Part shown: piece after piece, positions 38,401 to 50,400 of the stretch
Layout of the letters: every line of letters begins with the position of its first letter
How positions within the stretch are numbered: position 1 is the first letter of the stretch
NCBI GenBank assembly: GCA_946406115.1
Contig: OX291545.1
Coordinates: 2,604,001-2,668,000, forward strand
Reading direction: 5' to 3'
DNA length: 64,000 nucleotides
From: Apoda limacodes
Taxonomy: Eukaryota > Arthropoda > Insecta > Lepidoptera > Limacodidae
The notes under the pieces: generated by a model
What the model saw: only the letters and a program-made list of their open reading frames with translations
Databases searched by the model: none
What the model was told of the DNA's origin: nothing
Position numbers and translations under genes: made by a program

Positions 38401-41400
38401 AGGGAGTACATACAAGATGAGAAAGCGAGTTCAAAATTAGAAATTAGGTATGAAATGAGTCAGAAATTTAATACAAGATTAAGATGAGTTAGAGAGTACA
38501 AGATTAGGGAGTAGCTGTGAGTTGAGGAATAAGTACAAGGTGAAATAATGAGTACAAAATTAGAAAGTGGATATGAGATAAAAGATTAAGTACAAGATGA
38601 GACCGTGAGTACGATATGAGGGAGTAGCTACGAGATCAGAGATTGCCTAGAAGTTGAGATAGCGAGTACGATATTAGGGAGAAACTACGAGATAACGGAA
38701 CGAGTACAAAATAAGAAAGTACAGAATTAGGCATTGGGTATGAAATGAGAGATTGGAAACGAGATGTGATTAGGAAGTAGCTACGAGACCGGAGAGTAGG
38801 TACGAGATTAGTGCAGGGTACCTTTGCGGGTAGCGCACAGTACAAGTGGTGGTGAAGCCGTCCAGGTCGCAGCAGCGCGGGATCAACAAGGTCTGGGCGA
38901 GAGGTGGCCGCCAGGACGGGGCCGCGCGCGCCTCCCTCCGCGCCATCCAGCCGCGCCAGCAGCTGGTTCACCACGCGGTCCGTCACACCCGTCGAATCGT
39001 GACCACGTCTAAAGTAAACATTACAGTTAAGGGTTCGTGTATGGGCAATAAAAAAATATAGTCATACTTACGACAACAGATATAATAAATCATAAAACCT
39101 TGTAACATATTACAATGACATGTATATATTAGCTTCGTACCTAATAAGTATTTTATGTCAAAATGAAGTCTTGAGGTCTTAAGAATGTTATTTTGTGGCG
39201 TTCGAAAGTGATTTTTTTCAGGTTGTAACAATAAACACACAGTATCAACTATAAAAGTGGTCTGTCTCTTCTAAAAGCTGTAAACCGAAAATACCGTTAA
39301 CGTAATATTGATATAATTTAAGTAAGCACTTACTTGGGGGCGAGGCTGTCGAATTCATCGAAAAATAGTATGCACGGCCTCTTCATGTCAGCTCTGTAAC
39401 AACAGATTTTATTAGCTAAGAACAGAATTTTCAATAGAGTAAGATTTAGTTAATTTATTCTTATGATTAACAAAATTAATTAGATAATAAAAGTAATATT
39501 GTTGTTATTTTTTGAAAATTTAGAAGAATTAAATATCTTGAATCATATATCCAGGAGGCAGAATTATAATATTATTAAACTGTAGTAGTGGACTGAATTT
39601 CTTAGTCATAGATATATGTATAAAAACAAATTCTTAATTCTTTAGTTTTACTTAAGTATCTCGGTTTTTAAAAAAAAATTGAAAATGAACTGTAACTACT
39701 TAGTTGAATGGTTTGATATATCAATTAAGAATATAAAAATACACATACTTGTCAAAAATATCTCGAACAGCTTTCTCGCTCTGTCCGATATACTTGGAAA
39801 GTAGCTCGGGTCCCTTAACTGTGATCAGGTGCATGTTGTGGAGGCGCGCGAGACACGACCCGATGTGCGACTTGCCCGTACCCGGTGGCCCGTATAGAAG
39901 GATACCGCACGATTGAGACGGAAATAGCGCCGGATACTGTCACAGACAAAGACAGGATATTGTTATTAAGATAATTCGATATTTCTGTCCGAGTTGTGTC
40001 AATTCTTGTTTGTTTGTGTTTAATCGAAGGTGTCTTTTAGTAAGTTAAAACACAAAAAAGGTAGTATTAACACAATAAATAAAAATAGAACAATAGGCGG
40101 AAAAAACTGCAGAACAAAGAAAAATAATAATTTAGTGTAGTTTCCCAAAGTCAATGACGGTATTACAGACAAAGGTTAAAAGAAATCGCATTTAGAAATA
40201 AGACCGCTCGTGTATTGTATTTCAATTTTCTTTTAATTTTATAAATGAAAAATATTAATTAATTTGGTTTTCTCACCATAATGGGCCAGAAGATGCATTC
40301 AGTGAGTTGTTGTTTAACATCATCTAGTCCGCCAACGGGACCCCAAATATCGAACGTTTTAGCTTTCTCGTCGTCCTTCGTTATGTCCGCCACTAACCGA
40401 GGCTTGCATTCTATTGATTTCGACTCTGAAAATTATTTGTTATTTTACAAGCGGACCTATACAATAAGATTATAGACCGAGCAGGTAAACCAACCAACCA
40501 TAAGTAGATAAATTATTGGGGGGTGCGTTAAATTAAAACTGAGCTTAGTACAAGTACAATAGATACTACGTAGTTACAAGTACAATAATAATATAAAAGT
40601 TAGAACAATAAAATATAGATTAATACATAATATTTAAATATAGAGTCAGTTTGTTTGTGTGAGTCAATAATAAAAATGACCAGGATGAAAACAGCAACTT
40701 GCGTAAATCTATTTTATTTTTGTGTTTAATAAAATTCACTCTTAAAGATAGGGAAAAGAAGTCTTATGAAAAAACTAAACGAACTATAGCTACAGCTCAT
40801 TAGTAGCTATTCATTAGTATAATTAAGAAATGAAACCAATAGCCAAATTTAAGGCGGGCAGAGCCGCTGGCAAACTCTAGTTTAGCATATTTAATTAAAA
40901 TTATTACTTCATTGCCCGCTTCCTTGACACGGCAATTTTTAATAGCAGTGTAGGTTTTCGGAATCTCTTTTTTTGTATTGTAGCAATGAGTATTGTCATT
41001 TTTAGGGTTCCGTACCCAAAGGGTAATTAGCGGAACCCTATTACTAAGACTTCGTTGTCCGTCCGTCCGTCTGTCACCAGGCTGTATCTCATATACCGTG
41101 ATAGACAGTTGAAATTTTCACAGAAGATTTATTTCTGTTGCCGCTATAACAAATAAGAAAAAAAAAATTAAGGGGGATCCCATACAACAAGAGTGATTTT
41201 TTTGCTCGATTTTGATAACGGCAACAGGTAGACGCTTAAAATATTTACAGAATATTTAGTTATATATTCACTTTAAAAATAAACAATTAAATTAAAATAA
41301 AATAAATATTTAAGGGGGGCTCGCATACATCGTGATGATTTTTTTTTTTGCCGTTTTTATAGATAATGGTACGGAACCGAGTCCGACTCGCACTTGGCCT

Positions 41401-44400
41401 ATTTCTAAAACATCTTATTCTGTTTTTTTGTAAGTTTTTCCGGTAACACACAGGTTTGGCGCATAAGTGAGCCTAGTACCAAAGTTTAGTGGTTATAATA
41501 ATTACGGTACAACGTACAACTCTCGAACAAAACAACTTCCCTCGTCCAACGTCCCTTAAAAAAGTCATAACAACATTCTAGGTTAAATTTCACATTATTA
41601 TCGGTGAAAAATGACCATGGCTAAATGAAATAAGCAAAGAAAACGGGAAAATAATTAAGGTACTACAAAGAATCTATAGATCGCAGTGCAGAGAAACAGC
41701 AAATAAAATAAAATCATGTCTCCTAACCTTACTTACTTTTCTTCTTTACCCCTCTGAATATCTTCTTGCTGAAGTAGTCCGCGATATCTCTGACGCTGTA
41801 GCCGGCCGTGTCCATCGATAATATAATGACGTCATCTTCTTCAACTTCAAACTCCTCCTTAATCTTGTCGTTTATTAAATGTTTGAACAATTCTATCCTT
41901 TCCTCCTGAAAACAAAATCAAATGTATTATGGACTAGTATATTTGCTTGGGTAACCATCGATGTTCCGAAGTTATTTTACACATTATATTCACAGAATTT
42001 TGTTTTACATAAAATTGCAAAGCAAGAAATTTATTTAACCACAATATCATTTTCAATTTTATATCCAGAGTTACGATATCCAATTTTCGCATCTGTCAAC
42101 CTATTTACTATAAAGTCGAAGTTGTGTAGTTGATTTTATGTAAAGGTTTCGGATAAATGAAATTCGGGCATGAGGAATTTGAATACAAAAGAAACTTGGA
42201 TGACGAAGAGAAAGACGACGAGAAAAGCGACAAGCTGTTAGGTTCACTTTGTGTGCAGCGCACGAGCCAAGCGAGCGTGTGCACCACACGAGTCAAGCTA
42301 TTTTGAATACAGGTTTGAATTTGTAGAGATTGAGATAGGTAATCATTTAAGCCATAATTATAGAAACAAAATTGTCGTTCACTATTTAGACAACTCATCG
42401 ACTGCTGTACTTCCCGAGCATTACACATACCACACTTTTACCAAATTACACATAACCTTACCATTTTAATAAATTTTATTTGCAGAAGGATATGTATGAA
42501 GTTCAAAGGGGAAGATAATCCTTATATGAACCTAAGAAATGTTTAGTGAAGCCGTCTCAAATGTTATCTAGTCTTGTTACCGAAGTAGTAGGTAAGTAAG
42601 TAGGTAAGTATTTTATTAGGCCTGCATAATTTATCAAATTCTAATAAATAATATTGATGTTGCCATATGTTAGCAGTCACTATAAGTCAAGATAAGACAC
42701 CTTATGCGGGCAGCTTAAAAAATTTAACAGTTGAGTAGCCACTAGCTCCACAACATCTGCCAATTCGCACTAGGCCAGCGCAGTGGACTATTATGGCTAT
42801 GGCACTATAGTGCATATGCTTATAGTCATTGAAGCGTAATTGCTCCGAATTTTTTTACTGTGAACCGACTTGCATGAAATTTTGGAATTAGGTTCATCTT
42901 ACCCTTAACTTCAAAAGTGAAAATGATCTGAACTCCACACCCACCCTGGGGACGGTTGCCACCCCTTCTCGGTGGTGTAATTTTTTTTTAATTTGTCTAA
43001 AATTTAATCGATGTATTCAATGCCATCTAGCGGCGAGCAGATACATTTTATGCATTCTAATGAAATAATGTTTTGTAGTGCTTGAAATAAGCTTTAAAAT
43101 GAGCACTGATACAAGTCTTTTGCACGTAAAATGAGTGAGCTGTAATGCAAATAAGAAGAACATCTAATGGTTTTTTCTTTTAAATCAATGGGTTTTATAA
43201 ATGTCATTTCCACCAAAATTAAAATTAATCGTATTCCTTCTAGAATTAATTTTAATATAAAGAGTTTGGATGGATTTTAGTAGTTTGGCTGCTTTAGGAT
43301 ACATATTTTTCATAAAATTCACGATTTTAAGAAAAAAAGATTTTCGATTTTTTTACAAAAACCACCTTCTTTTCATAATATCTCAAAAATTATGAAAGAT
43401 ACGTATAAAAGTATAATGATAAGAAATGTATCTTATTTTGTGACAAAAATTTTTTTTTTTTTTCTGTCACACAAAAATTGACGGAGATATGATTGTTAAA
43501 AGAGCGCGCGGCAGCGCAATCACAGTCTCTCTCGAGCCCTTTGACCCTTCGCCGTTTTTAAATAAAAGGTTTTTCATTATATATTGTAATGAAAAAAGTT
43601 GTAGCTCTTTTAATTTCCTTTAAAATGGTTTTTTGTAAGTTGTAATAGCATCAAAATTGAAGGAGTTATGGTCCAAAAACTGATCGGGATTCTTTCTACT
43701 TAGTAAACTTAGGAAGTTGAAAAGCTTGAGAATATGATATTCTTTTTCGAGAATGTCGAATAACATTCAAATCCTTTTCATTTCATCAAAAGAAATTTTT
43801 TGAACAATTTTTTTATCAAGGTTGTTTTTAAGGGTCGAAAGAGGGTTACAAATTCAATAATTAAGATAGAGAACACAAAATATTATTTACTCTACACTTA
43901 AATCTTTTTATGTCATACCAAAGTTTTTTTTTTGTGATTTTTTCAATTTAGGGGTTATTTGCAAGGGTTTTAAAGTTTTCAAGAGGTTGAAAATTATTTT
44001 ATTATGAGGTAATTGTGTTAGAAAACACTTTACAATTTCACCCCTTAATATTAAACACGTTTTGTAGCGAAAAAAGGGCTCAATGTCAATTTTTCTATTA
44101 AGGGGTTGTTTTCACCCCTTAAATTAATAGGCGGAGCTCAGATCATTTTGACTTTTGAAGTTAAGGGTAAGATTAGCCTAATTCCAAAATTTCATGCAAA
44201 TCGGTTCACAGTAAAAAAAATCGGAGGTAAGACCCTATTTTTCGCTTCAATGACTGCACTATCAGACCTCGTTTCTGTAAGGTGTGGTCTGTGCCCCTGT
44301 AGAAACAACAAACGATGGCTAAGGCAATATCCACACTATTATAAATGCGAAAGTGAATTTGTCCTTCCTTCACGGAGCAACGGAGCAGTCTTCCTGCCAA

Positions 44401-47400
44401 GGTTTTCTCTAAGGACTACAGTTTGTAGTTCTTCGATAAAGAAGTTATTGGATTTTTAAAGGGTCGGCAACGCGCGAATGATACCCCTGGTGTTACAAGC
44501 GTCAGTAGGCCACGGTGACCGCTTACCATCAGGCGGACCGTGTGTTTGTTTGCCACCGTAGTGGCATTAAAAAAAAAAACTGAATTTAAATTTGGCACAG
44601 AGATAGTGCATATCGGCAACTTTTTATTCCGCATAATTCAAAAGTTCCCACAGTGATGACTATAACCGAATTCCACTTGAACGAACTATAGGTACAGCGG
44701 ACTTCCTTACGTCCGTTAGCAAAAGGAAGTAAGTTAATAATAAATGTTGCTCACTTGTTCTAGTTCAGGTATATTGAAGTGAGCTGTAAACAGAGGCTTT
44801 CCGGCGAACTGTCGCAACGTAGGGTGCAGCGACTTCATGCTGATTGACGTCATGAGCACAGACACGCCCACGCATGTTTGCAACAAATGCTTAATTACTA
44901 CCGCTAGCCTACAAAAATAAAAAATAAATATATATGTTTCACAAGTGCCCCGAATTATCAGTCTATTTTACAAATAGTCAGTGTTTTAAAACCCTGAGAA
45001 CAGGATCCAAAATCCAATCAAGTGGCTGACTCTTGACGACAATCCCAATTTATCATTAAATTATCTCGTATAAAAGTCAATAATGTTAAGTACTTACATT
45101 GCAATTACATTAAGTGGTGTGTATTCTTAATAATACTATTTATTATTTTAGCATAAAAATATGTTATAAGTAGTTAATTTGAAGCCAAAATCCCATTGAA
45201 ATTGCAATTGAGCGTCGAGAGTTACCCCACTGTATATGTGGTAATGACCACTCATTTGGTTTTGATATACAGAACTAAGAATAGATCACGAATATTTTTA
45301 AGAAGAAAAAGATAAATCTAAACCATCTTCGAACCAGATTAAGCTACCGTCAAATTATTAAGTTCTAGAATTGTTTTATGGTTATTAAACAACAAGTTAC
45401 ATTGATATTAAACAAGTTTCAAATAAAACAATAAATGTTCAGAATAACTTAATTTATTTTTTTAGTGGAAAATGAATCAATCTATTATTAAGAGTGTTAT
45501 CGGTAATAAAACAAAAATGGCAATATTTTATTGTAAACCTATTCTATTACCGCATTAAGTGCATCTCTATATTGTATTTGTTTCGAATAAAACTTTTAAA
45601 AAGCTTATTTTAAATTATGTTTTTTTAAGGTCAAAATAAATTTTCAACTGAAATTATGAATTAACAGTGAAATCGGAAGAGATTCTGTTATTGTATTTGT
45701 AGTTATAGAAAAATAACAAAGCAAATTTAATTCAAATACACTAAATACAATTGGTAAACAAAATACAGTTATAAGAAGCTAATACTAAATCTTCAGTGTA
45801 AGTGCCGCACACATTATCACTTGCAAATCGGGAGTTTGTATGGCGGGCAGACCGTTTACCGATAATACTCTTACTTAATCTACACATGGTTACAAAATAA
45901 TTATCATGTTTACAAATAAAACGCATTAAAGTCATAGGTATGTTACCTTTGATAGTAGGCAATATCTTGAGGTGATGTGCCTTCCAAATCAGGTGGCACC
46001 AATGAATCCAGGTCATCACATATCAATACTGCAGGACTGTGTTCCTGGCACATCAGTATAGCTTTACTTAGGACTTCAGGGATGTCCTTCCGGCCCTTGA
46101 GAGATCTACAGTGTAGTATGTGAGACCAAACAGTGAGTTCTTTTTGGACTAAATGACAAAGGGAAGACTTGCCAGTACCACTTAGACCTAGAAAATATAT
46201 TAATTTGCATTATTATTTGTAGATCCAATATACTGAAATGTTTTACATCTTACTTTAAATAAACTATGTATACAAGCACTAATTTACCAGTCTCTTTACT
46301 ATTTGCATAAACAAACACCCAGAGAAGTTTTGTGTAACTATAGGTTTCTGATACGTGTGAAAAAACTGATTAGGTGTGATCAGTATTTTATTTCAAGTTC
46401 TTTTACTTACATATCTGGACATTCTAATAGTAAACAGAAGTAAATATGAAAAAGGATTGATATAGAAATACACAAATGAAGTAAAAAATCAGCGGAAAAG
46501 AGTCGTTTTAAAGTCGCAGCAGTGCGAGGGCGGCTCAAAGACGGGTTTGTTTAATCCATACCCAGCAAAATTTTTCACAAAATCCATACAAAAAAAAAAA
46601 ATGGCGCGGTGGTCGAGATATCAATATTATTATTATTCATGAAAAAAATAACCCGTATTCACGATATATGTTGGTTTAGTGCCGAAAATGTCAATCGCAA
46701 AATTAGGATCCGATAGGTGGCACTATAGTTGAGATATTAAAAATCTTTATACTCTTCTGTATGTGTGTACTCGACTCTTTCTTAACTGCTGGACCAATTT
46801 TGATTATATTTTTGTATGTATTTAAATGGGTTTCTTAAACCAACTTGTTAAAGAGAGTAAGCAAGGAGCAAAAATATATAACCTTAAAACCAAACTAATG
46901 ACCACTTGACACACAGATGATAAAAAAATAGCTTCTTACACTTTAGAATATATAAGCGAATATCTGTATTGGCAATTATCTCTACTCATATTTAGACTAC
47001 CAACGAAATCGAAAAATCTGCAACTCTTGGAAAAGCTACTGGGCACTAAAAGAAGTTATGAAAAATGTTGATGTTCCAATAAAGTTTTACCAGCAAAATT
47101 CCTAATACATGTGTCCTCATATGTTTAAGTTACGATCGTCAAACATGGGGATTGACTATGAAAGACAACAAGAAGTTAAAAGAATGTCAACACAGTATGG
47201 AACATAGCATACTAAATATTAAGAAAAAGAACAAAGCAGACTAACAACTATTAGACACAAAACAAAAGTCAAAGACATCACAAATACCATCAAAAAATTA
47301 AAATGGAAATGGGTTGGACAAATGTACAAGGAAAAAACAAAAAAATAAACACAAGACGTCACAGATTGGTACCTTAGAAATGGGAAAAGAAAGAGAGGTA

Positions 47401-50400
47401 TACAACCCCAAAGATGACCTGAAAAACTTTGCAGGTCCCACATGCAGAACCATAGCATGGGACAGGGATGCGTAGAAAGTTCTGGGGGTGGATATATATA
47501 CTATACACTGATATATTAATAATATATATACATATACTATATACTAATATATAAATAATATATATGTTGTAATAAATAAGATTGTGTCGTCAGTAAATAA
47601 AGGTTATATAAAAAAAAAAGTGGGTTCCTGGATTTTATATTTTAAAGATTATTTGTTGCTTATCAAAATGCTAATCGAAAAAACAGCTGAACCCGCTAAT
47701 AGCAAGAAAGGCATCGTTTAGGCAAAACAATGTATGTTGAGTCTGCTAGTTGTTAATAATAATAATACAAGTACTTTTAATATTTTCTAACACCAGCTTT
47801 AATATTACCGATTTAGAAAAGGATTTTTGTTTTAACAATAATCTTGTAAATTTACTGTTTTAAATAAAATCCTTGAAAACTTACCTGTCACTAAAATATT
47901 ACTCTTTATCTCTGAAGCACCCTGGAAACTTGCCTCTCTATGTATTTCGAAACACAAATGTGAAATAACTTTCTCTATTAAAAACTGAAAACACTTCATT
48001 GTTTTACAATAATTTTTGTATTCATATTCAACATTAGGGATGTGACTTGGTTTTTGATGTACAAAATCTGTGTCACCCAAACATTTTGCAGCAACAGTGC
48101 AGTGTCTAAATGATTCTGAATTAAGCATAGTGAACTTTACTGTATCAGGTTTTAGGTTCAGTTGCAGAAATCCTTCACTGATTTGTGTGTTCTGCTTTAC
48201 AATTCCATCATTTATAAGGAACTTTTTACCTGAATGTGTGTTATCTATGACACAATTTTTAAACCTTTCTATGATATCAGTTTCAATCTGGGTTTTTTCT
48301 GAATATGTAACAATATCTATGTGATCAGGTTGTTCAACTTTATCCCCTATAACTGTAACAATTATTTTCAGTCCATTTTCAATATTAATAATTGCATTCA
48401 AAGATTTTGGTATAAGCACTGTTGCAATATTTTTATCATAAAATTCTCTACTTAGGCTTTTAAATACAACATTATTTATAAGTATAATTTCCACACACAA
48501 ATTATCAATTATGTTTTTATTTCCACTATCATCTGAATTATTTTCCTGTATTATGGAAGGAATGTTTTTCATTGTAGCTAAAATAGTGGATTGTTTGTAT
48601 CTATCGTCTAACATTTCTTCATGCATAAAAACTGTGTATGGATGTATCAAGTTTTTTTTGCCATCACTATCTATTGGTATGGCTCTTAGAACTAGCCTCT
48701 TTGGTACATTTAAATATGGCTGAAGCATTCCTTCATGAATAAGTCCTATGTTTTTGAACTTGTGATCTCTTTCGTTAGGTTGATCTAAAGGTTTATTTTG
48801 AAATTTACCATGAATACTGTTAAAGGCATCTACTTTTACAATAATTCTGCTATGATTAACCAACAGTCCAGTTTGTTTAGGTGTAAATACAATTGGCAAT
48901 GATACAGATATCCAAACAACAGCCTTTTGATCAGTTACTACATATCTTAATTGATCTAAGATCCGAAGCTGTAATAGTTCTGCATTGTATTCCTGAAATA
49001 AGGACATTAGAACTATTAGTACTTAATATAAGCAGTGGTAAGATTAAATCAATTTGTGATTCCATAGTTTTTTCAGTAGGTACCTATTATATAATAACTA
49101 TTTGTTTTAGTCAGAGAAACACCACTTGTTAAGTGACCCCAGAAGATGCACCACACTATGGAATACAATAAAAAAACTGTACTTTGCGATTGAACTGAAT
49201 TAATACAAACACATACTAAAGCAATAATTCAATGTTACAACAGTATTTTTAAATGCACTACTAAAATAAACATACTCAGCAGCTTTCTGTGTATCATAAT
49301 ATGCATGAAAAAAATAGTAATTTGTGTTCATAACATATTTGTCACAGATAGAAAGTACCTAATGTATGACATAAGTATTAGATAATCTTAAATATTATTA
49401 TTTTAAAAATATTAGTCAAGGATAATTGATTTAATGTTGTGTGACTCCTTGAAGGTTCAGTAAATACTTTAAAACATACTGTAAACTCCAAAATCCTCAA
49501 AAAACCTTGTGGCTTATGAATAATATTTGTATAATCATTGTAAGATGTCTTTGAGCATTTTTTTATCTCTTTCTATTAAAATGAGCAAATTTGTTTTACA
49601 GCCCTTACCAATATTTCCTGGTCATCTGGACTGTCAGCATCAATGTGCAATTCATCAAGTACCTTTATGTCATTATATGGTGAAACAAATACATCATATC
49701 CTTCCTGCAAGTTCAGCAATCTACTGTATGTAGGATTTAAGGCAATTTGGCCCTCAGGAATGCTCATGTTGAATACTACCCATAACAGCAACTGCTTGTC
49801 TTTTAAAAATACTTGAACACATTGTGTCTGAAATAAATAATGATATTATTCTCTTGAATGTCAAAGGGACAAACTGTGTTATGTGTGACATCAAGCAAAT
49901 ATGCTGTCATTTTTCACCTTTATATTTTTCATATTTTTTCACATCCATATTTTTTTTTGTTTATTGATTGATTTTATTTGTAATTATAGATTTTTTTTCC
50001 TAAATCAAGAAAATTAATTGAGTCATTATCATTGCAAAAATTGGGGTTGACAGGGAATTTTTATTAATTTCCTTTTTAAGTAATTTGTATGAAGCTGAAA
50101 TGTATAGTATTTTGATTATTTTCAAAACTAGCTATTGAATAAAAGGTATATATTCATAACACTAATAGCTTTATATCATATTGAATTCATCCATAATATC
50201 ACTATATTCAACAAATAAAAGTTTTGTTAAATATCAAGGGACCAATGACCGCACAGAATGAAAATCCTTAGAGAAGTCCTATGTCCAAGGACAAGCTGTT
50301 GTAGGAAAACTGGATTGCCGATATGAAAATTTTTAAGCAACTATTAATAAACTAGCATATATATATATATATAACTATGCCAATTCAATACTATTTAAAT

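Noticed and set aside
38225..38434. S/Y/L-rich minus-strand protein in Pex1 intron 10
   Set aside because: It is a translation of the degenerate 19-base minisatellite. The translation repeats with the DNA period and has no start context or neighbours.
42101..42469. Overlapping frames on both strands at 42.1-42.5 kb as a nested gene in Pex1 intron 5
   Set aside because: S-rich low-complexity translations on both strands, no recognisable domain, and no promoter or poly(A) signal in a consistent arrangement.
48070..48723. Plus-strand frames of 70-84 codons at 48.1-48.7 kb
   Set aside because: They are antisense to Pex1 exon 3, whose identity is certain.
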